Source: Nesterenkonia salmonea
GTDB taxonomy: Bacteria > Actinomycetota > Actinomycetes > Actinomycetales > Micrococcaceae
DNA length: 50,770 nucleotides
Assembly: GCF_005771525.1 (NCBI RefSeq)
Contig: NZ_VAVZ01000025.1
Coordinates: 212 to 50,981, forward strand
Direction of reading: 5' to 3'
Under the pieces are notes generated by a model. That model saw only the letters and a list, made by a program, of their open reading frames with translations, made no database searches and was not told the origin of the DNA. Both the position numbers and the translations under genes were made by a program. Below are positions 1 to 8,711 of this stretch, piece by piece; the first letter of the stretch is position 1, and every line of letters begins with the position of its first letter.

Positions 1-161
1 GACCCCGGCACCGGCGCCGGAACCCGGGCTGAGGAGAAAGAAACTGACTGGCCTTCCATACCCACAATTTTATCCGCCACCACAGACACGACCCCGACCC
101 GTCGAACACCTGACAGGACATTGGCGGTGGGGGTCCCGTTCTCGAGTAATCAGTCACTGGA
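1..161. other. Left-edge non-coding stretch
   Basis: Lies downstream of the last tad gene, at the window edge. Two plus-strand frames stay open from base 1 to about base 170-190, but neither has a start in the window or a recognisable motif. It could be the 3' end of a neighbouring gene or simply GC-rich spacer. I cannot assign it. Confidence 0.3.
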
Positions 162-605
162 TCACCGACTAATGGCAATCCTCGCGTGAGATTCAGCGGT
201 GATCTCCACCGAGGCTGGTAGCACCCACCGCAAACCCGGGAGCTCCGCCTCTGCCCGCAGCTGTAGATAGACCGTCTCCCCGCCAGGGGAGGTTCCCGCA
301 CCGACGACAGTAAGCCCAGTGTGACGTTCATGCGCTCCTGCGTCGGCGAGGTGCTGCTCAGCAGCGGATCGGATCTGCTGCTCGGTGATCTGTGGAGTCC
401 CCGGTGCAGGTTGGGCTGAGTGTGCTGCCGCGGAGGCCGCGCCGTCAGCCTCTGATAACAGTTGCCGCGCATCGGCGTTGACAACGGTCGCCCCCAGGAT
501 CACGGCGGTAAACATCAGCAGGATCGACACCATCCCAAGGATCAGGACGGTGGTCTGTCCAGAATCATCTGTGGGGTCATGTCTCTTCACTTGGCCGGGG
601 TTCAT
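162..605 (-). CDS. TadG-like pilus-locus membrane protein
   Basis: Small protein of 147 aa with one N-terminal membrane helix at about residues 18-43, directly after a DDSGQTT stretch. This is the layout of the TadE/TadG-like proteins (Rv3654c type) that close actinobacterial tad loci. The rest is a short extracytoplasmic domain rich in Ala, Glu and Pro, with repeated short helices early and a predicted beta segment late. It is the last gene of the tad unit, and its ATG overlaps the stop of the preceding gene by 4 bases (ATGA), so it is translationally coupled. Role inferred: minor pseudopilin or assembly factor at the membrane. No catalytic motif is visible, and the exact subfamily is uncertain. 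Confidence 0.7.
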   Translation of the reverse strand: MNPGQVKRHDPTDDSGQTTVLILGMVSILLMFTAVILGATVVNADARQLLSEADGAASAAAHSAQPAPGTPQITEQQIRSAAEQHLADAGAHERHTGLTVVGAGTSPGGETVYLQLRAEAELPGLRWVLPASVEITAESHARIAISR

Positions 606-1024
606 TCTCCCTGCACCCCAGTGGAGGACGCGGAGACTGACACGAGAGAGTGATTCCAGCCTCCAAACTCAGGGACCAGGGGTAGTGGGACACGAACGTC
701 AATTTCGTAGCGGACCAAGGAGCCTGGCTGCTCACAATCCTCACTGCAAGTCCTGGTAATGGTGGCCTGGTCGGGTGAGATGTTGAAGTCTGCGAGCGCG
801 GCATGCACGGCAGCTTCACTGCGCTGCGCTCTCGTCTCCGCCTGCGCTTCTGACCCGATGTACATCTTGGTAGCCTGATCGGCCGCGCCGACAGCAGCGT
901 ACGTCGCTGCCTGAATCTGGGAGACCCCAATCAGGAACCAGACCGAAGGGATGAGCAGCATAACCGCGAGCGCCAGGAATTCCACGATCGCCGAACCTTC
1001 CTCAGAGTCTTCACTCGAATTCAT
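602..1024 (-). CDS. TadE-like minor pseudopilin
   Basis: 140 aa starting at ATG 1024 (MNSSEDSEEG). A longer frame runs upstream to 1177, but it lies inside the preceding gene, and the 1024 start gives the usual TadE form: a short polar tail, Glu-Gly-Ser-Ala before the helix, then a hydrophobic segment at about residues 12-33. The remainder is extracytoplasmic, with Cys residues near the middle (TCSEDC) that could form a disulfide. It overlaps the preceding tadE by 14 bases and the following gene by 4. Family knowledge: TadE/TadF proteins are minor pilins of the Flp pilus. The assignment rests on topology and position. Confidence 0.7.
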   Translation of the reverse strand: MNSSEDSEEGSAIVEFLALAVMLLIPSVWFLIGVSQIQAATYAAVGAADQATKMYIGSEAQAETRAQRSEAAVHAALADFNISPDQATITRTCSEDCEQPGSLVRYEIDVRVPLPLVPEFGGWNHSLVSVSASSTGVQGE

Positions 1025-1400
1025 ACGCTGACCCGGTGACTTCGAGCTCTCCCACCCCGGGGCCGATAACAAAGACCGGAACTCGGGCATCGACCGTAAT
1101 GCGCAGCGTCCTGCCTTCAGGTTCGTCCATGTACTCATAGGTGATCTCCTGGGCGTAGCGGTCCGAGACGGATCCACTGATCAGCTCTTCCGTCCGGGCC
1201 ACGCCGTCCTCGGCTGACCGATCAGCTAACGCCCCAAAGCGGGCACCCGTAGAGGCTGCGTCAATGAGCGTATTCCGGACGTGAATCATCCCTGCAATTT
1301 GGAGCACTGCTAGAAACAGCAGAGCCAACAGGGCAGCAACCATCGTGAATTCTGCGGTAGCTGACCCTTGTTCGTCAGGCCTATCCGCAGGACAGTTCAC
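1011..1400 (-). CDS. TadE family pilus assembly protein
   Basis: 129 aa. After a polar N-terminus (EQGSATAEF) comes a membrane helix at about residues 19-40, then an extracytoplasmic domain. The G-S-A-T-A-E-F motif with a Glu five residues after Gly is the class 3 prepilin-like signature of TadE proteins. The GTG start overlaps the flp stop (GTGA). The product should be a minor pilin or assembly factor of the Flp pilus encoded by this operon. A prepilin peptidase that would cut it is not in the window. Confidence 0.8.
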   Translation of the reverse strand: MNCPADRPDEQGSATAEFTMVAALLALLFLAVLQIAGMIHVRNTLIDAASTGARFGALADRSAEDGVARTEELISGSVSDRYAQEITYEYMDEPEGRTLRITVDARVPVFVIGPGVGELEVTGSAYEFE

Positions 1401-1585
1401 GACTGGGTAACCTGGCTAATGGCTTGTTCGAACAGTTCTCGGAAGGCGTCCTGGGCGAGAATGAGCAACCCGGCCACAAGGACCGCAGACATCAAGGTGA
1501 TCATCACCCAGCCTGGTACGTCACCCCGCTCTTCACGGTGAGCTGCGGAGATTATCCGACGAAGGGTCTCTATGGCGCGGTTCAT
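1397..1585 (-). CDS. Flp-type small pilin / DUF4244-like protein
   Basis: 62 aa from ATG 1585, chosen because GGAGAG sits 3 bases upstream. An ATG at 1600 has no ribosome site. The protein has a basic/acidic N-terminus ending in HREERGDVPGW, a single hydrophobic helix at about residues 27-47, and a short polar tail. Its size and position between tadC and tadE are those of the major pilin slot in actinobacterial tad loci, where this small protein is often annotated as DUF4244. It is the likely structural subunit of the pilus, though the classic Flp Gly/XXXXEF motif is not clear. Confidence 0.7.
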   Translation of the reverse strand: MNRAIETLRRIISAAHREERGDVPGWVMITLMSAVLVAGLLILAQDAFRELFEQAISQVTQS

Positions 1586-1606
1586 GTTCTCTCCATTCAT
1601 TGGGTG

Positions 1607-2545
1607 TCAGATTCCTATCTGTAATAGTGCGAGACCGGGGAATGCCGCGAAAAGGATAGTGAGGGGAAGAATGCCGAAAACAACAGGTGCGAGCATGGCG
1701 ACCTCTTTGCGCCCGGCCTCTTCCATGAGTTCGCGTTTGGAATGGTCCCTGACATCTGCTGCCTGGGCCCGCATGACTTCTGCCAGCGGGGTTCCCCTCT
1801 CGACAGCGACCACGACGCCGTGGAGAAAGCGGGCGATCACTGGCGTTTCGATCTCCGCACTGAGTGTCCGCAGAGCTGAAACGAAGGGCGTGCCTGCTCT
1901 CGTTCGACGCATCAGCTCCTTCAGTTCTCCGGCGAGTTCACCGCGGCAGCTGACGCTGATCCGTTGAAAAGCACCAGGCGCGGATTCGCCGGCGCTGACG
2001 GAAAGAGCCAGCAGCTCAGCGACTGTAGGAAACTCCGCAATCATCCGGCGGCGGCGCGAACGGATGCGGGAGTTCAGTTGCACGTCTCGTGCGGCAACCC
2101 CGAGCCCTGCCCCGGCGGTGACGAACAACACGGCAGCTACCGGGTGGAACCTCTCAGCAGCGAAAGCCAGCCCTGTCATGAGCACACCTACAGCTGCACC
2201 CGCCACCGCGTACCCCAATTGTTGGGTCCGATACTCTGCGGGAGTCAACGAAAGATTGGCGTGCCTGAGCCGTTTGCTCAGTACCTCCGAGCTCGGCGCG
2301 AGTCCCAGACGGCGCAAGCTCTCGGCGAGGCGTTGTGCGGTGGGGGCGAAGATTTTGGCCGCTGATGTGATCGGCGCTCGGCTTTGTACTGTCGACTCCG
2401 CGTCAGGGGCGACCGATCTCACATAGGGCGCGACTCGTTCAGTGAAGCGCGGTCGGTTCATCACGGGCAGTCCTGCCACCAGAACCAGCACACCAGAACC
2501 CAGGGTGAGGCCAATCAACGCTGACCACAAGAACGTCCCTGTCAT
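1607..2545 (-). CDS. tadC: TadC-like type II secretion system F protein
   Basis: 312 aa integral membrane platform protein of the pilus. Hydrophobic segments at the N-terminus (about 1-25), in the middle (two near 110-155) and at the C-terminus (about 285-310) frame a cytoplasmic T2SSF domain with motifs such as EFPTVAELLALSVSAGE. Family knowledge: TadB and TadC form the inner-membrane platform that couples the TadA ATPase to pilin polymerisation. The ATG overlaps the tadB stop by 4 bases (ATGA). The small pilin gene follows 21 bases later. Confidence 0.85.
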   Translation of the reverse strand: MTGTFLWSALIGLTLGSGVLVLVAGLPVMNRPRFTERVAPYVRSVAPDAESTVQSRAPITSAAKIFAPTAQRLAESLRRLGLAPSSEVLSKRLRHANLSLTPAEYRTQQLGYAVAGAAVGVLMTGLAFAAERFHPVAAVLFVTAGAGLGVAARDVQLNSRIRSRRRRMIAEFPTVAELLALSVSAGESAPGAFQRISVSCRGELAGELKELMRRTRAGTPFVSALRTLSAEIETPVIARFLHGVVVAVERGTPLAEVMRAQAADVRDHSKRELMEEAGRKEVAMLAPVVFGILPLTILFAAFPGLALLQIGI

Positions 2546-3420
2546 GCCAGCACTCTCTCTTCCGGAGGAAGCGCACCGATACGCAGCATGAGGTAATAGC
2601 AGACCAGGGAGACCCCCAAACCGGCACTGAGCACGGCCATGCCAGTCACGCTGTGATAAGCCGCAGCCCCCTCGGGCCGGGACGATAAGAGGAGCACGAC
2701 GATCCAGGGCGCGGCCACTGCCAGCTTGGCGCCGTTCACCGTCCAGCTCTGTCTCGCCTCAAGCTCACTGCGAGTCCTCGCGTTCTCTCTGAGTACGTCA
2801 GCCAAAGTGTCGAGAAGCCGACCAAGATCGGTGCCGCCGAGTTCCCGGGTCATACGCAGTGCCAGAACGATGCGATCACCGACGGGGTCCGCGAGCCTGA
2901 CTTTGAGCCGGTCCAGGGACTGCCCCATAGGGACTCCTGCCCGCCAGTCCGAACCGAACTCCGCAAAGGGCTCGCGCAGTGGTTCGGGTCCGGTGCTGCC
3001 CAACTCCGTCAGGCCTTCTGGCAGGGCAAGTCCTGAACGCACCGCCGAGCGGAGATGGTCAATGACGTCAGGCCACACTTCCGCCAGTTGCCTCCTCCGG
3101 CGGCCTACCTGCCAACGCAGAGTTCCCCATGGCACGAGACCTGCGAATACCGCTAGGCAGAGGCCGACGGGTAAGGCAGCAGTGATCGCGTAGACCACAA
3201 TGAACGCAAGTGCAGCACACCCGATGGTGCTCATGAACACTGCCGATACGGGCAGCCGGTGGTGTCCCGCTTCATCAAGCAGCCGGCGGATCCTCCGGGT
3301 GTTCTGAGGTCCGTTCTCCGATCTTGCTGGCCGGGGCGTGGTGGAGCTCAGGACCAGGAGGAGGCCGAGCCCAAGTCCGAGCCCCAGAGCGGCGGCATGC
3401 GGAACGTATGCCCCTGTCAC
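2542..3420 (-). CDS. tadB: TadB-like type II secretion system F protein
   Basis: 292 aa. N-terminal membrane helix (about 6-25), a pair of helices near residues 60-105, a cytoplasmic T2SSF region (WPDVIDHLRSAVRSGLALPE, about 120-140; RELGGTDLGRLLDTLA near 185-205) and C-terminal helices. It is the partner of TadC in the pilus membrane platform. The GTG start overlaps the tadA stop (GTGA), so tadA-tadB-tadC is a coupled set. Confidence 0.85.
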   Translation of the reverse strand: MTGAYVPHAAALGLGLGLGLLLVLSSTTPRPARSENGPQNTRRIRRLLDEAGHHRLPVSAVFMSTIGCAALAFIVVYAITAALPVGLCLAVFAGLVPWGTLRWQVGRRRRQLAEVWPDVIDHLRSAVRSGLALPEGLTELGSTGPEPLREPFAEFGSDWRAGVPMGQSLDRLKVRLADPVGDRIVLALRMTRELGGTDLGRLLDTLADVLRENARTRSELEARQSWTVNGAKLAVAAPWIVVLLLSSRPEGAAAYHSVTGMAVLSAGLGVSLVCYYLMLRIGALPPEERVLA

Positions 3421-4610
3421 AGCGGGGCACCTGAGAGTTTGTGATGCTCAAAGACCGCTTCGCGACGCTGCAGGTCTTGTCCATCATGGAGGAACAGCAT
3501 CGTCGTTTCGATGGTGCCTGACTCAACCCGACCCCCGACTGCGAGAATCTCTGACACATACCGGTGTCCCTGTGGAGTGCGAACGCAGTGAATCACCAGG
3601 TCCAGGCACGATGCCACCGTGGGCAGAATGAAGTCTGCGGTGATGTTCTCACCGGCGAGGAGAGGAAGGGTGCAGAGCTTGGTGAGGGCGTCATGAGCGG
3701 AATTGGCATGAACGGTGCTCATCCCTGGGAGTCCACTATTCATGGCAATGAGCATGTCCAGGCTTTCCGCCTCACGGACTTCTCCGACCATGAGCCGGTC
3801 AGGGCGCATACGCAAGGCCTCCTTGACGAGCCTGCGAAGTGGAATTTCCCCGTGACCCTCCAAATTGGGCTGGCGGCATTGCAGTCCCACGGTGTCGCGC
3901 AGCGGCACGTCGAGTTCGAACACTTCCTCCACAGTCACCACTCGCTCGCGGGGCCCCACCGCGGAGGTGAGCGCGTTCAACATTGTGGTCTTTCCAGCGC
4001 CGGTGGCACCGCTGATCAGCAGATTAAGTCCCCCCGCAACACAGGTGGAAAGAAACTCAGCGGCTTCCGCTGTCAAGGAGCCCATCTGGACCATATCGTC
4101 GAGAGAATTGGCTCTGGCGATGAACTTCCTGATGTTCACAGCCCAGGCGCTGCGAGTCACATCAGGAATCGCCACATGCAGCCGCGAACCGTCGGCGAGC
4201 GCAGCATCCACGAATGGTTGGGAAAAGTCGAGTCGCCTTCCTGATGACTTCAGCATGCGTTCGACCAGGTCTTTGACCCGTGTCTCCGTCAGGGTGATGG
4301 ATGTCAGCTCCGATCTCCCTGACCGACTGACAAATACCTGGCCCGGATGATTCCACCAGATCTCTTCGATTTCAGGGTCGTCGAGAAGAGGCTGCAGTTC
4401 ACCGAAGCCAGCCACCGAGTGGAAGATCCTGGTCGCAGCAGCGGTGGGCTCACCGAGCACTGGCAGCGCCGCCACCATGGACCGTTTGTCATAGTCCGCT
4501 ACGGCGGCGTCTACCAGGTTCTTGATCCTGCTGGGTTCGTCGCTGGGATCGATTCCGCGCATGCGAATCGTTTCCCGAACTTCGTCTTCAACGATGGACA
4601 CAGCGTCCAC
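3417..4610 (-). CDS. tadA: TadA/CpaF family pilus ATPase
   Basis: 397 aa secretion ATPase that powers Flp pilus assembly (GspE/VirB11 superfamily). An N-terminal all-alpha region is followed by the ATPase core: Walker A GATGAGKT at 201-208, Asp box ERVVTVEE near 222-229, Walker B-like LMVGEVR at 273-279, His box STVHANSAHDAL at 298-309. Length is typical for short actinobacterial TadA. The GTG start at 4610 is supported by AGGAAA just upstream. It heads the tad unit. TadZ, CpaB/RcpC, secretin and prepilin peptidase are not seen; a secretin is not expected in a Gram-positive, but TadZ usually sits just upstream of tadA. Confidence 0.9.
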   Translation of the reverse strand: MDAVSIVEDEVRETIRMRGIDPSDEPSRIKNLVDAAVADYDKRSMVAALPVLGEPTAAATRIFHSVAGFGELQPLLDDPEIEEIWWNHPGQVFVSRSGRSELTSITLTETRVKDLVERMLKSSGRRLDFSQPFVDAALADGSRLHVAIPDVTRSAWAVNIRKFIARANSLDDMVQMGSLTAEAAEFLSTCVAGGLNLLISGATGAGKTTMLNALTSAVGPRERVVTVEEVFELDVPLRDTVGLQCRQPNLEGHGEIPLRRLVKEALRMRPDRLMVGEVREAESLDMLIAMNSGLPGMSTVHANSAHDALTKLCTLPLLAGENITADFILPTVASCLDLVIHCVRTPQGHRYVSEILAVGGRVESGTIETTMLFLHDGQDLQRREAVFEHHKLSGAPL

Positions 4611-4660
4611 GGGCTTTCCTCCGCGTGAGGGGTCAGTTTCTCGCGGTGCAACGCTCCTGA

Positions 4661-4693
4661 ACGGATGGAGCGCTCACTACCCTAGCCATCCGT
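4661..4693. promoter_or_regulatory. Inverted repeat enclosing a symmetric -10 box (tadA / FHA-FtsK)
   Basis: Perfect 8-bp arms ACGGATGG (4661-4668) and CCATCCGT (4686-4693) enclose TACCCTA at 4678-4684. TACCCT reads as a TANNNT -10 on plus (start near 4690) and TAGGGT as a -10 on minus (start near 4672), so both predicted start points fall near or within the arms. This suggests a shared operator for the pilus operon and the EssC-like gene. It is seen in sequence only; the function is inferred. Confidence 0.4.
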
Positions 4694-4852
4694 CCAGGTT
4701 TCGGAAAGCCCCCGTTCATTTCCTGTGGATAAAGCATCATGCCGGGGGCGTTATTCACAGATCCCATCACCAGGACAACAAGCGAACATAACAAGACCTA
4801 AAGTGTCCTAATGATTCTCAGAGCTATCAAACCGGCAACAGAGTGAGGATTC

Positions 4853-7800
4853 ATGAGCTTCACCGTCACAGTGGTGCACGCCCCCGGTGCACTTGACGCT
4901 GAGCATTGGGCAGCGCTGCGCAGCCAGGCTCCCGGCACCTACGAGCACGAGGTCCGGCTCATGGCTGATGAGCCCGCGGACTCTGTCTCCGGGGCGAGCC
5001 TGGACCGCGCTCTGCGTGAGTTTCTCGGCACGGCCGACCTCCGGCTGAGCACTTCAGGGCAGCAGCTGCACACCATCGGAGCGGGTTCTGACTTGCTGCA
5101 CCCTGGGATGGTCGTGCTCGCTTCCCCACCCGGGATGCCAAACCGGACATTGCGCCCATCCCAGTTGACTCTGTGCGTGGACTCGGGCCCCGACTCCGGC
5201 CGGCTCGTCCCCCTGCGCCGGGGCAGGACAGAGATTGGGCGCGGTCAAGCCGATATCCGCACCGCAGATCCGGCGATGTCCCGCAGAGAAGCCGTCCTGG
5301 ATGTGGGAAAACGCGCCATCACTTTGCACCGAAAACACAGAAACAACGACGACGCCCCCGCTCGGCTCACCACCGAAGACGAGTTTCAGCTCGGCTCGAC
5401 TGCCTGCAGAATCGCCGTCGAACCACCAACCTCACGCACAGTCCAGGCCTGGCCACCCGCCGCTGAACCAGTCGGCGTCGCCCCACCCGAAGGTAAGCAC
5501 AAGATGATGCTCGCCTTCGCTCTGGTTCCGCTCCTGGCAGGAATCGTCTTAGTGGTTTTCACCGGCATGTGGTTCTTCCTCCTGTTCAGTGGCGCGAGCG
5601 CACTTGTCGCCGCTGTGATCTTCTGGGATGGGAGGAAGAAACAACGGAAGTATCGACGCCATGTTGAGCGCGCAGCCCAAACATGGGCATCACGGACCTT
5701 CACCGCGCTCTGCTCCCCAGGCCACCTCATCCGGCTCCTCCGAGCCAATCATGATGATGAGATCCACGCGGGCTCCTTCACAGGAGGGGCACCGGCAGTC
5801 CGGCTTGGGACTGGGCAGGTGTGCGCCGAGGTGGACTTCGGCTCAGCCTCACCACCGGAGGACCACACCATAGAAGTTCACGCAGCAGTGGGCATTGTGC
5901 TCAACCCTGGCGAGCAGACTAGCCTCAGCGGGCCCGAACGAGACGCCCAACGCCTCCTCAGGTGGACCCTCGTCCAGCTCACGCTCAACCCTGTGCGGCC
6001 CCGGGTTGTCGTCGTCGGTGGACAGCCAATGCCTGGGCTGCGCGACCTCCCCCAGGTTTCACACCTGCGAGCAAAGGAGTTCCTCTCACTGCTGGAGAGC
6101 TCCGCTGTGGACGCAGAATGTCCACAGGTGGCGCTCATGACTGAGCCCGACGATGTCCGCTGTATCGACCACGCGTTGAGGGCCTCATGGCATGTGGTCT
6201 GTCTTGGGGCGGGAAACGTCCACCCAGAAGGCTGGTCCGTGGATCTTGCACTGAGAGTCCTGACGCGGCACACCTCCAACGGCTCCTCAGAGGTCCAAGC
6301 CGAGCAGTTGAGTTTCGACGGACTTTCACAGGACACCGCAAACCAGCACCTGAGGCTTGCGCTCCCGAGCCTGGGCGGCACAGCATCCTCCGGAGAACTT
6401 CCGGCAATGTGCACTTATAGGCTCCCACAACAGATGTTCACCGAGACTGCGACTGAATCGTTGACCGCCGTCTTGGGTCGCGGTGAAACCGAGCACATCA
6501 CCCTGGACTTGGTCGGTGATGGTCCGCATATCCTGATCGCTGGAACCACGGGATCCGGTAAATCTGAGCTGTTGAAGACTCTGCTGGTCTCCCTGTGCGC
6601 GCGCTACGGGCCCAGGGAACTGGGCTTAGTCCTGATTGATTTCAAAGGTGGGGCGGCTTTTCACCGGATCGGCCAGCTGGAGCACTCTCTTGGACTGGTG
6701 ACTGACCTCTCCCAAGCGGCGGCCGAACGGACCCTGGAAGGGATCCGCAGCGAGCTGGTGCGTAGGGAACGGTTGTTTCTTGACGCCGGGGCGGGCGACT
6801 ACTGCCAATACCGTCACCTCTGCCCAGACCAGCCGCTGGCCCGGATTCTCGTGGTGATCGACGAGTTCCGGATCTTCTCACATGAGCTGCCTGATCAGTT
6901 GGATGAGCTCATGCGTCTGGCAACTCTCGGCCGCTCCCTGGGCTTGCACCTGGTACTTTCCACTCAAAGGCCGCAGGGCGTGGTGACCGCCGATATCCGG
7001 GCCAATATAGGATCCAGCATCTGCCTGAGAGTTCGCGGCGAGGACGAATCCCGCGATGTCATGGCCAGTCCGATGGCTGCTTCAATCCCTCGGACCGTTC
7101 CCGGGCGTGCGGCTCTACGGACACCGGGAGAGGACCCGGTGCTCTTCCAGAGCGCCCAGCTGGCTGGCCACCGCCCCCTCCGCCTGCGCCCTGAAATCGA
7201 TAGTGCACCGTCCGCCTCGGCAGAGAACTTCAGCGATGTGATCGCCGCGGTCAGTCACGCCGTAACCAGAGCGCAGAAGCACCGTGGGCATACTCCCCTG
7301 CTGCCTGCCCTACCTGAGACGCTGCGCGCGCAAGACCGATTAGGGCGCGACGACGCCACCTCCCCTCTCCTGGGGCGCCTGGATGACCCCGCCGCTCAGC
7401 GCCAGGAGGACCTGTTGATGAAGGCGGCGGAACCCACCTCGCTGGCTCTGATCGGGGAGGTCGGCTCCGGTGCCTCTGAAGCGACCGCCGCGGTTGTGAC
7501 GCAGATCCTCAACGTCCAACCCGAGACTGACGTGTACCTGTTGGACGGTGATCACTCACTTGCTGCACTGGCGCATCATCCTAGGGTTGCCAGTTGGCTC
7601 ACTGAGGAGGACACACCGGAGGTCGAATACCTCCTCAGCGCACTCAACGATGAACTGACGGCCCGTCGAACCGGCGGTTCGGGCCTGTATTCTGATACTC
7701 GGCGTCCCCTCCAGGTGGTGGTCACCGGTTACTCCCAGTGGCATGCAGCAGCTCAGACAAAGCTGCAGACTCTGGACCACCTACTGGGAACTCTGGCCTC

Positions 7801-8638
7801 CGAGGGGCCACAGGTCGGCATCTCAGTTCTCATCAGCGGAGGAAGGGAGCTCGCCCTGGGGAAGCTCACCGGACGGATCCCGACGCGGGTGTACCTGCCG
7901 CTGGGCACTTCCGATGAGGCCCGCTATCTGTGGCCCAAGATCCGGACCACTGACGCCGTACCCGGCCGTGGCGTGCTCCTGACCCCACATTGTGTCCCGC
8001 CGGGGCTCACCGTCCAGCTTGTCACTGAACCGCCCCCATTGCAGGAGGTGTTGGGTTCAACCCGGAGACCACGCCTTGAGGTCCACCCTCTTCCGGATCG
8101 GTTTTTCGCCTCGGATGTCCCCGACTTTGCGCATCCTCAAGGTAGCCAGGACCCAGTGGTTGGCAAGATGCAGTTCACCGGAGAGCCGGCTCATCTACGC
8201 TTGGGCCCGGTCAACCTCATACTCGGCTCTGCAGGCTCCGGCAAGTCCACTGCACTTCAGCTGCTCAAGCAACAGCTGCCCGGCTGTGACCTCCTCACCC
8301 CGAACTGCGCGCTCCCTCATGACCTGCCCACTACTCTGCTTGTCGACGACGCCCCAGCCTGCAGCGCCCAACAGCACAGTTTCATCCAGCAGGCAGTGAC
8401 CCAAGGCGTGCGCGTGGTGGCTACTGCGGCGGCATCGTCGGCGCTGTTCACGCAGCTGCCCTGGGCGCATCCAGCCCGGTTAGAAGGGGCCAATGTGATC
8501 TTTTCCCCGACCAGCAGAAGCCAGGCAGATGCCTTCGCGGCGATGATCCCACTGCTGTCCCGTCCCATACCCGGCCGGGCTGTCCACTTGCGCCCCGAAG
8601 GAGCCGTCATGGTGCAGTGGGCACTGCCCCAAATATGA
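4853..8638 (+). CDS. FHA-FtsK/SpoIIIE (EssC-like) ATPase, orphan
   Basis: 1261 aa membrane-anchored ATPase. Order: N-terminal ubiquitin-like/short domain (1-95); FHA domain about 105-190 with IGR (128-130) and SR (143-144), though the usual His after SRR is Glu; two membrane helices about 218-257; basic linker; then three FtsK/SpoIIIE modules. Module 1 has an intact Walker A GTTGSGKS (564-571) and Walker B ILVVIDEF (665-672). Module 2 has GEVGSGAS (868-875), where the Lys is lost. Module 3 has GSAGSGKS (1125-1132), but the rest of the module is short. FHA plus tandem FtsK domains is the layout of EssC/YukB of type VII secretion. No WXG100, EccB/D or EsaA gene is near. The ATG is preceded by GAGTGAGGA. 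The partner and substrate are unknown. Confidence 0.85.
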   Translation: MSFTVTVVHAPGALDAEHWAALRSQAPGTYEHEVRLMADEPADSVSGASLDRALREFLGTADLRLSTSGQQLHTIGAGSDLLHPGMVVLASPPGMPNRTLRPSQLTLCVDSGPDSGRLVPLRRGRTEIGRGQADIRTADPAMSRREAVLDVGKRAITLHRKHRNNDDAPARLTTEDEFQLGSTACRIAVEPPTSRTVQAWPPAAEPVGVAPPEGKHKMMLAFALVPLLAGIVLVVFTGMWFFLLFSGASALVAAVIFWDGRKKQRKYRRHVERAAQTWASRTFTALCSPGHLIRLLRANHDDEIHAGSFTGGAPAVRLGTGQVCAEVDFGSASPPEDHTIEVHAAVGIVLNPGEQTSLSGPERDAQRLLRWTLVQLTLNPVRPRVVVVGGQPMPGLRDLPQVSHLRAKEFLSLLESSAVDAECPQVALMTEPDDVRCIDHALRASWHVVCLGAGNVHPEGWSVDLALRVLTRHTSNGSSEVQAEQLSFDGLSQDTANQHLRLALPSLGGTASSGELPAMCTYRLPQQMFTETATESLTAVLGRGETEHITLDLVGDGPHILIAGTTGSGKSELLKTLLVSLCARYGPRELGLVLIDFKGGAAFHRIGQLEHSLGLVTDLSQAAAERTLEGIRSELVRRERLFLDAGAGDYCQYRHLCPDQPLARILVVIDEFRIFSHELPDQLDELMRLATLGRSLGLHLVLSTQRPQGVVTADIRANIGSSICLRVRGEDESRDVMASPMAASIPRTVPGRAALRTPGEDPVLFQSAQLAGHRPLRLRPEIDSAPSASAENFSDVIAAVSHAVTRAQKHRGHTPLLPALPETLRAQDRLGRDDATSPLLGRLDDPAAQRQEDLLMKAAEPTSLALIGEVGSGASEATAAVVTQILNVQPETDVYLLDGDHSLAALAHHPRVASWLTEEDTPEVEYLLSALNDELTARRTGGSGLYSDTRRPLQVVVTGYSQWHAAAQTKLQTLDHLLGTLASEGPQVGISVLISGGRELALGKLTGRIPTRVYLPLGTSDEARYLWPKIRTTDAVPGRGVLLTPHCVPPGLTVQLVTEPPPLQEVLGSTRRPRLEVHPLPDRFFASDVPDFAHPQGSQDPVVGKMQFTGEPAHLRLGPVNLILGSAGSGKSTALQLLKQQLPGCDLLTPNCALPHDLPTTLLVDDAPACSAQQHSFIQQAVTQGVRVVATAAASSALFTQLPWAHPARLEGANVIFSPTSRSQADAFAAMIPLLSRPIPGRAVHLRPEGAVMVQWALPQI

Positions 8639-8711
8639 GACTTTTCTCATTACAGACGACACGGGGTCAATCTCCGGCAATCACTCAGAATCCGGGCGTA
8701 CCAATATCCCT

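Noticed and set aside
8635-8650. ATGAGA-CTTT-TCTCAT hairpin at the end of the FHA-FtsK gene
   Set aside because: Only 6 AT-rich pairs, no T tract; too weak to call a terminator.
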